A stretch of 64,000 nt of DNA from positions 1 through 64,000 of the forward strand of contig DXJV01000006.1 in the NCBI GenBank assembly GCA_019056785.1, written 5' to 3'. A program made the position numbers and the translations under genes. The notes under the pieces are model-generated. The model worked only from the letters and a program-made list of their open reading frames with translations, made no database searches and was not told the DNA's origin. Shown here piece after piece: positions 18,101 through 25,426 of this stretch (within the stretch, counting starts at the first letter, position 1; the number at the start of each line of letters is the position of its first letter). Source of the stretch: Candidatus Heimdallarchaeota archaeon (lineage in GTDB: Archaea; Asgardarchaeota; Heimdallarchaeia; JABLTI01).

Positions 18101-18358
18101 TTAAGATTTTTGCTCAATTTCTTTCTTCGCTCTATTTTTCCGTTTTTGAATCACTACTATTAAGCCTGCAGCTGCTAAAATGATGACAATTCCCCCAATA
18201 AGTATTAGTGGTAGTGATATGGGCTCACCGGTTCTCAATGGCACAAGCCCGAAGACGAGAAATGTTAGGCTAATTGCCAAAGCAAAACTAATGATTAAGA
18301 ATTCTAACAATTGGCTTCTCTCAAGGTATTCAACAATCATGTCTCGTTTTGTTGTCAT
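18101..18358 (-). CDS. small two-TM membrane protein
   Basis: 85 residues from ATG 18358 (MTTKRDMIVEYLERS). The track start at 18523 lies inside the upstream gene and is rejected. Two hydrophobic helices (about 18-40 and 48-70) are followed by a basic tail (KRKNRAKKEIEQKS). The start overlaps the stop of the ferredoxin-nitroreductase gene (ATGA), so translation is likely coupled. No family recognised. Confidence 0.65.
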   Translation of the reverse strand: MTTKRDMIVEYLERSQLLEFLIISFALAISLTFLVFGLVPLRTGEPISLPLILIGGIVIILAAAGLIVVIQKRKNRAKKEIEQKS

Positions 18359-19254
18359 TCTATCCACCTGACTCTTAATGGACTTCGGGGGGGTGCCCGT
18401 AAATAGCGAATAGCTGGGTAGCCAAGAATTAACACCCCGCGTACTTTGTAACCTTTCGGGATGGCAAAATGCTTCTGTAATTTCCGTTTCTTTTGCAATC
18501 TTATTTGGGCAAAGCCGATCCAACAGCTCCCCAAGCCCAGCGATTGAGCAGCTAACATGCCATAGGTAAGAGCAATACCGGCATCGTTGTCGGCCAATCC
18601 ATTGGGATAATCTCGTGAGTAATGAAGGATAACACAGGGTGCGTTAAAAAAAATGATGTCCTCACCATTTTCAAGTCGTGCTAATTCTCTATCCAGGGTT
18701 ATCTTTGTTTTTGGATTAAGGGCACGTCTTCTTGTCCCCGGGCTTAAGAAAGGGGCTATGAGAATTTTAAATGGCAACAGCTTCCTTGCTGTCTTGAAGA
18801 AACGGCTTACCTCTCGCGAAAGAAAAGCGATCTCTTCTTTGTTTGTAAGAACAACATACCGCCAGTTTTGCCGATTACTCGCAGAAGGGGCATATCTCAT
18901 CGCTTCTAATACTTTGGTTATTTCTTCTTTTTCTACAACTTGATCTTTAAACAAGCGAATTGATCTTCTCATTCGAAGGGCTTGAAGCATGGTTTCATAC
19001 GGGATGAGTTTCTCCAATTGTTTTGTTCCTTCGAAATTCAGAGGTTCATCTGCATCTTCGAATAGTATCGCCTCGGTAGGGCATATTGCGATACAATGCC
19101 CACATCTTACACAGAGATTATAGCTGTCCGCGAATGCAACTCTCAGCTTGTTCTTTTCAGGCTCAGCAACAGAATTGTAAAGCCGGCTGGGGCAAACTTT
19201 CACACATTGTCCGCAGTTTGTACACTTTTCTGGGTCGATTCCTAGAATTTTCAA
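18355..19254 (-). CDS. ferredoxin-nitroreductase fusion protein
   Basis: 299 residues. An N-terminal 2x[4Fe-4S] ferredoxin domain carries CTNCGQCVKVCPS and CVRCGHCIAICPT. An FMN-dependent nitroreductase domain follows from about residue 90 (LRMRRSIRLFKDQ...MRYAPSASNRQNWRYVVL, later GLGSCWIGF). The fusion delivers electrons from ferredoxin to FMN directly. The substrate is unknown; related proteins reduce nitro compounds, quinones or flavins. It heads a leftward operon with a two-TM protein and MscL. Its promoter lies beside the tRNA-Gly gene. Confidence 0.92.
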   Translation of the reverse strand: MKILGIDPEKCTNCGQCVKVCPSRLYNSVAEPEKNKLRVAFADSYNLCVRCGHCIAICPTEAILFEDADEPLNFEGTKQLEKLIPYETMLQALRMRRSIRLFKDQVVEKEEITKVLEAMRYAPSASNRQNWRYVVLTNKEEIAFLSREVSRFFKTARKLLPFKILIAPFLSPGTRRRALNPKTKITLDRELARLENGEDIIFFNAPCVILHYSRDYPNGLADNDAGIALTYGMLAAQSLGLGSCWIGFAQIRLQKKRKLQKHFAIPKGYKVRGVLILGYPAIRYLRAPPRSPLRVRWIE

Positions 19255-19318
19255 CGTTACTCTGGAGTATTAACACGTTGGGCTATTTTTATATTTCTCC
19301 CCCTATTTGTAAAAGGAT

Positions 19319-19396
19319 TGGTGCACCGAGCGGGATTTGAACCCGCGTACCCAGCTTGGAAGGCTGGAGTCCTAGACCAGTCTAGACCATCGGTGC
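19319..19396 (-). tRNA. tRNA-Gly(TCC), CCA encoded
   Basis: On the minus strand, acceptor GCACCGA pairs with TCGGTGC. Anticodon stem CCAGC/GCTGG holds loop CTTCCAA with anticodon TCC, and T-arm GCGGG-TTCAAAT-CCCGC is perfect. Discriminator A (19322) is followed by encoded CCA (19319-19321). No intron. The plus-strand ORF 19318-19503 is a shadow of it. Confidence 0.97.
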
Positions 19397-19649
19397 TTCT
19401 TCTTTCAGTTATTTTTCGGGCTTTTTTTCTTTTAAACTCTTTCGATTATTTGGAGTTCTTTTCCAAAATTTCTTTTTTTGTCTGTAATTTCCTTCCTTTG
19501 TAAGGGTGTGCCTTCCTTACCGACAAAAAACTGAGGATTCTTTTACTAGATATACCGACAGTTTTTCTCACTGTGCTTATTAATCATCGTCTCCATTAGT
19601 TGGCTTGTAAAGTTAACATTTTATGCTATTTTAAAGGAGTTAGATTAAA

Positions 19650-20342
19650 TTGACAGTTGCAGAGCTCCTTCGGGAGGGTAAAGTTGCTCGTTTGCTAAAA
19701 ATTACCGTTCTTGGTACCTCTGGTAGTGGTAAGACATCCTTTTTGCGAGCTCTGTTTGGGGATGAGTTCATCACTTCTGATGTTAAACGACAAGATTATC
19801 TCGAGAATAAAGCCAATCTTACTTATACGCCGATTGATGTTGAAGAATCAACCACTACTCTTAGTTTGAACCAACTTGGTGCGATGGTCATTTTCACGAA
19901 GAGCAATCAATTTGAAGTTCTCAAAATACAGGATGGTGTTGATAATCTGCTCACGAGAGAGGATATTGATTATTTCATGACGTTCTCAATTTTTGATACT
20001 GCTGGTCAAGAACGGTTTGAGTTTATGGCTGATATTTGTCTAAAGGGTTCTGATGCAGTTATTTTAGTTGCTGATGGTACCAATGTCTCTTCCATCGAAT
20101 ACTTGAATGTCTACATCGAGAAGATAAAAGATGAAGAACTTCGGACCGGCAAAGAAATTCCTGTGATAATTTTCATGAACAAGCAAGATCTCAGCAAGAA
20201 AGGAATCTATTTGGGTGCCGATGTTGCTCGCACAGCCACAAGAAACGAATACGAAGTTTTTGAGACAACTATTAAAGACAAGGACTCTTTCATCCTACCC
20301 TTGCGGATTTTAATTAGCAGGTTAAATGCGCTTTCGTTTTGA
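19650..20342 (+). CDS. Ras/Rab-like small GTPase with inserted segment
   Basis: 230 residues. P-loop GTSGSGKT (22-29), G3 DTAGQE (116-121) and G4 NKQD (177-180) are all intact, and the WDTAGQE-like form places it near Ras/Rab rather than Arf. The distance from G1 to G3 is about 87 residues, roughly 40 more than in Ras. The extra part (DVEESTTTLSLNQLGAMVIFTKSNQFEVL) probably elaborates the switch I/beta2-beta3 area. No C-terminal cysteine for prenylation is present (ends LNALSF). TTG start after a clear AAAGGAG. It is monocistronic and followed by a hairpin terminator. Partner unknown. Confidence 0.88.
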   Translation: MTVAELLREGKVARLLKITVLGTSGSGKTSFLRALFGDEFITSDVKRQDYLENKANLTYTPIDVEESTTTLSLNQLGAMVIFTKSNQFEVLKIQDGVDNLLTREDIDYFMTFSIFDTAGQERFEFMADICLKGSDAVILVADGTNVSSIEYLNVYIEKIKDEELRTGKEIPVIIFMNKQDLSKKGIYLGADVARTATRNEYEVFETTIKDKDSFILPLRILISRLNALSF

Positions 20343-20404
20343 GCTGCTGAAGAAAATTCCTTCTTCCTTTTTTCAAACTCGTACATGCAATAAAAACAAA
20401 AGGT

Positions 20405-20430
20405 GGCTGCAGAATTGCGCAGCCTTTTTT
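20405..20430 (+). terminator. hairpin plus T-tract
   Basis: GGCTGC (20405-20410) pairs perfectly with GCAGCC (20419-20424) around an 8-nt loop and is followed by six or more T residues. It lies between the convergent GTPase gene and the gene ending at 20452. The T-tract alone would end archaeal transcription; the stem is an added feature. Confidence 0.6.
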
Positions 20431-20451
20431 ATTTTTCTCTGTACACCATTT

Positions 20452-20898
20452 CTACCAGAAGAATCGAGGTACCAATAAAACTGCTTCTATTGAGTATGGT
20501 AGAGTGGTAATGTAATGATAATTAAAGTGGCTTATTTGCGTTGTCGGATAACTGAATGCTTGTCGTTTCTGCTTTTCAGTTTCTGATAAAGCATAAAAAG
20601 TATATTTCATATTGAGAAGATTCTTTCGTTTAACAATATCTCCTCGCGTTTGCAAGTCTCTTAATGCTGAGAAAAACAAGTAGTTACTTAATCCTTTAAC
20701 CCGTTTTCCTACGGCAATTCTGATTTCAGATGATCGCATTAATCGACAACTAACAAATAATGTATCTAATATTAATTCCTGAACGCGAATTGTTTTTTTG
20801 CTTCTTTTTCGCCCTCTAGTTCCTTTTTTCTTTTCTACAGAAAGCCTTATCCTAGCTTCTCGGTCTCTAATAGAGCTGTTTAATAATTCCATGATCAT
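20452..20898 (-). CDS. putative winged-helix protein
   Basis: 148 residues. After a basic, charged N-terminus (KKKGTRGRKRSKKT) comes a region that reads as a winged helix: VQELILDTLFVSCRLMRSSEIRIAVGKRVKGLSNYLFFSALRDLQTRGDIVKRK, with a wing at NMKYTFYAL. The basic leader would favour DNA or RNA contact. I recognise no named family. It is transcribed towards the GTPase gene, with 358 bases free upstream. Probably a nucleic-acid-binding regulator; confidence moderate. Confidence 0.5.
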   Translation of the reverse strand: MIMELLNSSIRDREARIRLSVEKKKGTRGRKRSKKTIRVQELILDTLFVSCRLMRSSEIRIAVGKRVKGLSNYLFFSALRDLQTRGDIVKRKNLLNMKYTFYALSETEKQKRQAFSYPTTQISHFNYHYITTLPYSIEAVLLVPRFFW

Positions 20899-21257
20899 TT
20901 TTTTTCACAGCCTTTTTTCTTATTACTGCTCGTGCTTTTATTGTTTGAGCTTTTGAGTGAAGACATTCTCCACATTCTCCTTATAAGTCTTTCGCTATTA
21001 CACCGCGATGCTATATAAACACTTTTTGTTAATATAGCTTATGCGATATATTATTTATATTTTTCCCTCGTAAGTAGTAAGACTAAATCTTAGTGATAGT
21101 TGGAGAATGAACAATCTAAAAGGCAAGATGGTGTTTATATTAAAAAAGGCTTTCTATTAAATAGTAAAGGGGAGCAATATTTTCTCTTTAAAAAATAAGA
21201 GAAACATTATCATTTATAATAGAAAGAGCCCTCCTTGATAATGTGTAGCAAGTTGAG
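20899..21257. other. AT-rich spacer with nested inverted repeats
   Basis: About 360 bases between divergent genes. Besides promoter-like AT tracts (tatattatttatattttt near 21050), it holds the nested hairpin listed separately at 21148-21230. Confidence 0.4.
21148..21230 (+). ncRNA. candidate structured RNA or leader
   Basis: An outer stem pairs GGC-TTTCTATT (21148-21158) with AATAGAAA-GA-GCC (21218-21230). Inside it, TTTCTCTT (21181-21188) pairs with AAGAGAAA (21197-21204). The nested arrangement ends 28 bases before the TTG start of the next gene, so it could be a 5' leader or an independent small RNA. No known family recognised. Confidence 0.3.
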
Positions 21258-21734
21258 TTGATAATATTGAGGCAAAAGGATTATTTATTCGGTTTTTTAA
21301 TAGTCATAATTTGTTCAATAATTTTCGTTCTTCCAGCTGATGCTTTATATCTCATTATCCCTTCCATCTTGATTGCTGGAGCGGCAGGGGGGATGTATGT
21401 GGGGTATGTTCGGAAGCGTCCTTTAATTTCCTGTGTTTATGATGGTTTTATTCTGGGTATCCTAGCAAGTCTCGTTCAGGCAGCTGTTATTATTCCTATT
21501 CTATGGTATTATCACAATCAAAGTTATGATATTGGTACTCCACTTCGGTTTGTTTTTCTTATATTTGCTCTTTGTCTCTTGACTGCTGGATTTGTTGGTG
21601 GGCCTTTTGGTGGTTTGATCATGGGTCTTTTCTATCGATACCTTCGACGCGACCGGGGCGAAGCTGACTTGTATGAATCATATCTTGAAACTAAAACACA
21701 AGATAATTCTTCATACGAAGATTTGCATGATTAA
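21258..21734 (+). CDS. DUF5518-like membrane protein
   Basis: 158 residues with four hydrophobic helices. Glycine-rich turns (ILIAGAAGGMYVGYVRKRPLISCVYDGFILGILASL, then AGFVGGPFGGLIMG) resemble the DUF5518 group of archaeal membrane proteins. The C-terminal tail is acidic and cytosolic (TKTQDNSSYEDLHD). Its TAA overlaps the ATG of the radical SAM gene by one base (TAATG), which implies translational coupling. Start is TTG at 21258. Function unknown. Confidence 0.6.
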   Translation: MIILRQKDYLFGFLIVIICSIIFVLPADALYLIIPSILIAGAAGGMYVGYVRKRPLISCVYDGFILGILASLVQAAVIIPILWYYHNQSYDIGTPLRFVFLIFALCLLTAGFVGGPFGGLIMGLFYRYLRRDRGEADLYESYLETKTQDNSSYEDLHD

Positions 21735-22861
21735 TGTTTGATGATTTGGAGGTTGATGTGGCTACGAACTACTTTATTATTCTGACCCGTGCTTGTAATT
21801 TGAAGTGTAAATATTGTGGAGAAGATGCCACTTTCGAACCTCCACCAATTGATCTCGCTTACCCTTTGACCGATTTGGTAACCTTTCTTGCAAAGGATCC
21901 GTCTGAAATAACCATTCAATTTTATGGCGGAGAGCCGTTACTAAAAATCCCTCTTTTAGAGCAAATAATGGATGCCATTCCAAATGTCCGGCACTGGTCC
22001 ATTCAAACGAATGCTGTTTTTTTACATAAACTCCACCCTCCCTATCTTCAACGCTTAAGTGCAATTTTAGCATCGATTGATGGTCGACCACATGTTAATG
22101 ACGCAAACCGCGGACAAGGTAATTATCAGAAGGTTCTAAACAACTGTTCTTATGTTCTTAGCCATGGTTTTTCTGGCGATTTGATTGCCCGCATGACCGT
22201 CTCAGAAGTTGCGGACATTTATGAAGAGGTTGTTCACCTAGTCTCTCTCAAGCGGCCAAAGTTTTCCCATATTCATTGGCAACTTGATAGTCAATGGGAT
22301 GATCGCCCTGAAAATCGTTGGAAAGATTTCTTGGGCTGGATTGACAAATCGTATAATCCTGGTATAAGCAGGTTAGTGAAGTGGTGGTTAAGCTTTCTTC
22401 GTGAGGGCATTGTTCAAAGGCTGGTGCCTTTTATTGCGCTTATGTATTCTCTTCTAACTAATAAGCCAAGTGCACTTCGATGTGGGGCAGGCTTGGATTC
22501 CTTTGCGATTAATCCTGATGGACAAATTTCTGTTTGTCCTATTTCCCCTGAGTTCTCCTTTTCCATTGTTGGTCATATCACTTCTCATTCGCCGGAAGCC
22601 ATTCGTAATTCTCTTCACGTAACTGCTCCTTGTCCTTCATGTGCAGAATACCCTGTTTGTGGGGGGCGGTGTCTTTTTATCAATTATACGAAATTGTGGG
22701 GGGAAAAGTATTATGCTAAAGTTTGTGGCACCGTTAAACATTTGATCAATTCGTTACGTCAAATTGCCCCTGAAGTCCAGCAGTTAATTGCTGATGGTAT
22801 TCTTTCTTTGGATGACTTTAATTATCCTCAATATAATAATGGCTGTGAAATTATTCCGTGA
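21734..22861 (+). CDS. radical SAM/SPASM enzyme
   Basis: 375 residues. CNLKCKYCGE (about 21-29) is the CxxxCxxC [4Fe-4S]/SAM motif, and FYGGEPLL is the usual GGEP strand. The C-terminal SPASM region holds RCGAGLDSFAINPDGQISVCP, then CPSCAEYPVCGGRC and a final VC, supplying auxiliary clusters. The overall pattern matches archaeal putative peptide-modifying radical SAM proteins. No small precursor peptide with an obvious Cys-rich or repeated core is seen beside it; the coupled upstream gene is a membrane protein. Substrate unknown. Confidence 0.9.
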   Translation: MFDDLEVDVATNYFIILTRACNLKCKYCGEDATFEPPPIDLAYPLTDLVTFLAKDPSEITIQFYGGEPLLKIPLLEQIMDAIPNVRHWSIQTNAVFLHKLHPPYLQRLSAILASIDGRPHVNDANRGQGNYQKVLNNCSYVLSHGFSGDLIARMTVSEVADIYEEVVHLVSLKRPKFSHIHWQLDSQWDDRPENRWKDFLGWIDKSYNPGISRLVKWWLSFLREGIVQRLVPFIALMYSLLTNKPSALRCGAGLDSFAINPDGQISVCPISPEFSFSIVGHITSHSPEAIRNSLHVTAPCPSCAEYPVCGGRCLFINYTKLWGEKYYAKVCGTVKHLINSLRQIAPEVQQLIADGILSLDDFNYPQYNNGCEIIP

Positions 22862-22944
22862 ATTTCGCTCATTTTTGCTTAGTCTCAGTTATAGGAAAAA
22901 CAATTCCCCCTTCCAACCACAATCATTTTCAAAAACTCTTGAAC

Positions 22945-23889
22945 TCATTTAAGTTCGTTTAAAATTAATCGCGTTATATCATTTCTTCTTTTTTTACTCC
23001 CCAAATTAATATCTGTGCAAATTGTCTTGATGCCTAATGCATGGATTTCTTCGGCTAATGTTCTGTCAGTTTCACTTAAAATAAAAATGTCGAGAAATTC
23101 TTGATACAGTTTTGCAATGCTCACTGGTGAGGCTTCCATTCCAAGTTCATGCAGTAATTGTGCTGCCGGTCCACTAAAAGCTCGCTTATCTTCGATTGGA
23201 GAAATAGCGACAATCGTTGCCGGAGATTCCATTAAAGATTCTTTGAACCCCTTTACTGCCAACATCGGTCCTATGCTTGTGATGGGATTACTAGGGCCAA
23301 TAATAATCATTTTGCTGTTCGAAAGTGCTTTCGAACATTCGGGTGTTATTTCTGCCTTTTCACTTCCCTGATAAAGGACTTTCTTAACTGCAAACTTTTC
23401 ATGCGTTTTAACAGTATATTCCTGAAAGGTTAACTTTCTGTTGTTTACTTTTGTAATCATAACTGTGCGAATGGCATCATTTGTCATTGGTAAAATAGTA
23501 GCTTGAATATGTAGTCTTCTTGAGAGCTCGCTGGTAACTTTTGTGGCGTTTTTTCCTTCAAGAAGAAGTTTCTTCCGAACAAGATGAAGAGCCAAATCTT
23601 TATCCCCCAGCTGAAACCAAGCTTCTTCTCCCAGCGATCTTAAAAAGTCGTTAGTGTAGAAACTATCCCCCTTGACTCCCCAATATTTGTTTTCATCAAG
23701 TAGCCCTGCGAAGAGATAGAGTAGCGTATCTATATCCGGGGAAACGAGCAACCCATAAAATTCTTCATCATCACCTGTATTGCCAATAACAGTTAGCAAT
23801 TCGTCCGAAAGCAGTGCTCGAAAACCCTGCAATAATTTCGGAGTACCTGTTCCTCCGGAAAGGAAAACTAACTCACCTGGCTCGACCAT
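22945..23889 (-). CDS. cofD: 2-phospho-L-lactate (or phosphoenolpyruvate) transferase CofD
   Basis: 314 residues, the family's normal length. N-terminal FLSGGTGTPKLLQGF and VIGNTGDDEEFYGLLVSPDIDTLLY are the CofD signatures that hold the guanosine-diphosphate-activated lactate or enolpyruvyl donor and Fo. Later, IIGPSNPITSIGPML and AISPIEDKRAFSGPA complete the site. CofD transfers the phospholactyl-type group to Fo, giving F420-0 (or its dehydro form). The next step, CofE, is encoded at 43620 in this window. Monocistronic, converging on the radical SAM gene. Confidence 0.96.
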   Translation of the reverse strand: MVEPGELVFLSGGTGTPKLLQGFRALLSDELLTVIGNTGDDEEFYGLLVSPDIDTLLYLFAGLLDENKYWGVKGDSFYTNDFLRSLGEEAWFQLGDKDLALHLVRKKLLLEGKNATKVTSELSRRLHIQATILPMTNDAIRTVMITKVNNRKLTFQEYTVKTHEKFAVKKVLYQGSEKAEITPECSKALSNSKMIIIGPSNPITSIGPMLAVKGFKESLMESPATIVAISPIEDKRAFSGPAAQLLHELGMEASPVSIAKLYQEFLDIFILSETDRTLAEEIHALGIKTICTDINLGSKKRRNDITRLILNELK

Positions 23890-23998
23890 CTGGATTATTC
23901 TCCAGTAATTGTTTTTTTGTTATTGACACTTACGCTAAGAATTATTAATTGCATGGTAAGTATTAGTTTTTACATTAATTACACGTCACGTTGCACAT

Positions 23999-24829
23999 TT
24001 GGTGAATTACTTGTCTAATAATATCGATAATATAACAGGTTCAAATATGCCGGAAACTGCTCAACCAAGTGATCTTTCGACCAGTAGTGAACAAGTTCCG
24101 CCCCCCCAACCCCTTTCACTCGAGGTTGATGCACCTCAAAAAGAGCCCTCTGCAAACGCTAAAGAGATAGGACAATTTAGAGCGATTTTGCGAGCAGTTT
24201 TTAGTAAGGAAGGTATACAGCTCCTTCTTTCTCATCATCCAAATTGTGAAAAATACGAATCGCATGTTTTCAAAATTGGCAGATTACGATTATGCAAGGG
24301 CTGTATTTTAAGTTATCCACCTGTATATACCATCATTTTAATGTATATCTTTTGGAATGCCGCACGAACCTTCTTGCTTACAAAAAGTTTTCGAATAGCA
24401 AATATCTATTGGTTTGTCATTGGTTTTGGAGTTCTAACCTTGGGGGGATATGCTCTAAAAAAGTATTCTCGGATAATAAATGATTTTACAAAATTATTCC
24501 GAGGGATTTTGGCCGGTTTCTTAGTTGCGAGTGTTTTCGCCGCAACAACATGGTATTATGCTATCATACCTGCGCTCCTTTTTTTTACAGGCCTTGCCTT
24601 CCTCAGTCTGAAACGGGGAAAAGAAATGGATACAACTTGTAAAGAATGTGAATGGCATGGGAATTTTGAGACTTGCCCGGGATTTCGGGGCTTTTATGAA
24701 CGTTTAACCGGAGGCACTTCTAAGGATCAGCAACCCGCTGGGCAATTAGAATCTACACAGCAACAAATTGCCCCCTCTAAGGTTGGCTCTGATACTGCTT
24801 CTGAAGTAATAGCAGAGAAAGAACCTTAA
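23999..24829 (+). CDS. DUF2085-like four-TM protein with cysteine motifs
   Basis: 276 residues. A 65-residue polar, proline/serine-rich cytosolic leader precedes HHPNCEKYESHVFKIGRLRLCKGCILSYPP, which resembles the conserved cysteine motif of DUF2085-type membrane proteins. Four membrane helices follow (about 108-210), then a second cysteine group, TTCKECEWHGNFETCPGF, and a low-complexity tail. The paired Cys groups suggest a metal site at the membrane face. No partner gene is obvious. Family link is tentative. Confidence 0.55.
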   Translation: MVNYLSNNIDNITGSNMPETAQPSDLSTSSEQVPPPQPLSLEVDAPQKEPSANAKEIGQFRAILRAVFSKEGIQLLLSHHPNCEKYESHVFKIGRLRLCKGCILSYPPVYTIILMYIFWNAARTFLLTKSFRIANIYWFVIGFGVLTLGGYALKKYSRIINDFTKLFRGILAGFLVASVFAATTWYYAIIPALLFFTGLAFLSLKRGKEMDTTCKECEWHGNFETCPGFRGFYERLTGGTSKDQQPAGQLESTQQQIAPSKVGSDTASEVIAEKEP

Positions 24830-24842
24830 AAGATAATAAATG

Positions 24843-25103
24843 TTAGTCATTTTTGGTGCTTGGTTCTGCCCCTGTTTTCAACGCCCATTCAAGTAACTCT
24901 CGTCGTTTTAATTCATTGGAAATTGCTTGTTCTCTGAGATACAGTTTCCAATTTGCGCCCTCTTCGGCTGACTGGTTGTTTGTTAATTCCTTTCGTACAT
25001 CCCAGAGCGCCTTTCGCAATTCTTTGCTGTTTGCCCGCCTGGCTTGCCGTAGAACTTTCCGCCAGAAAATTCTCTTTTGCAATCCGTTTTTGTGGAGATT
25101 CAT
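24843..25103 (-). CDS. small charged hypothetical protein, 86 aa
   Basis: Helical, strongly charged protein (RKVLRQARRANSKELRKALWDVRKEL, ending AEPSTKND). No cysteines, signal or TM. It converges on the membrane protein gene, 13 bases away. Codon use is unremarkable. No family recognised; the regular amphipathic spacing favours a real protein. Confidence 0.5.
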   Translation of the reverse strand: MNLHKNGLQKRIFWRKVLRQARRANSKELRKALWDVRKELTNNQSAEEGANWKLYLREQAISNELKRRELLEWALKTGAEPSTKND

Positions 25104-25339
25104 GACATCAATTCCTTTTCAATGGCATTTACTTACTACAAGTTTCTGGTGTTATTTTTTTTTACGAAATTTCTTACAATAGCTTCTTTAATAATAATCT
25201 TAAAAAAGCTACAAATATATGAATTTTTTTACCAAGAAATAGTTTAACGAGAAAAATAGACTTGAAATCTCTTAATAAAGGATTTTTCTTGATGACAAAA
25301 ACGTTTTTAAGTAACTATATCAACTAATTAGTTTAGCAT

Positions 25340-25423
25340 CTAAACCTTTATGGTTTAGAGCATGATTCAGATGGAATCAAAAAAAACCAACATATAGGTT
25401 AAACCGATATTATTGGTGATCAC
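25340..25423 (+). promoter_or_regulatory. hairpin, palindromes and strong RBS upstream of the solute-binding protein
   Basis: CTAAACC-TTTAT-GGTTTAG (25340-25358) is a perfect 7-bp stem. GGTTAAACC (25396-25404) repeats the same half-sites. GGTGATCACC (25414-25423) is a perfect palindrome that also contains GGTGAT, complementary to the archaeal 16S 3' end, three bases before the ATG. The repeated GGTTTA/TAAACC half-site looks like an operator. Confidence 0.5.
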
Positions 25424-25426
25424 CTG

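Noticed and set aside
18359-18523. upstream extension of the two-TM protein
   Set aside because: It lies inside the nitroreductase coding region in another frame; the ATG at 18358 with ATGA overlap is the natural start.
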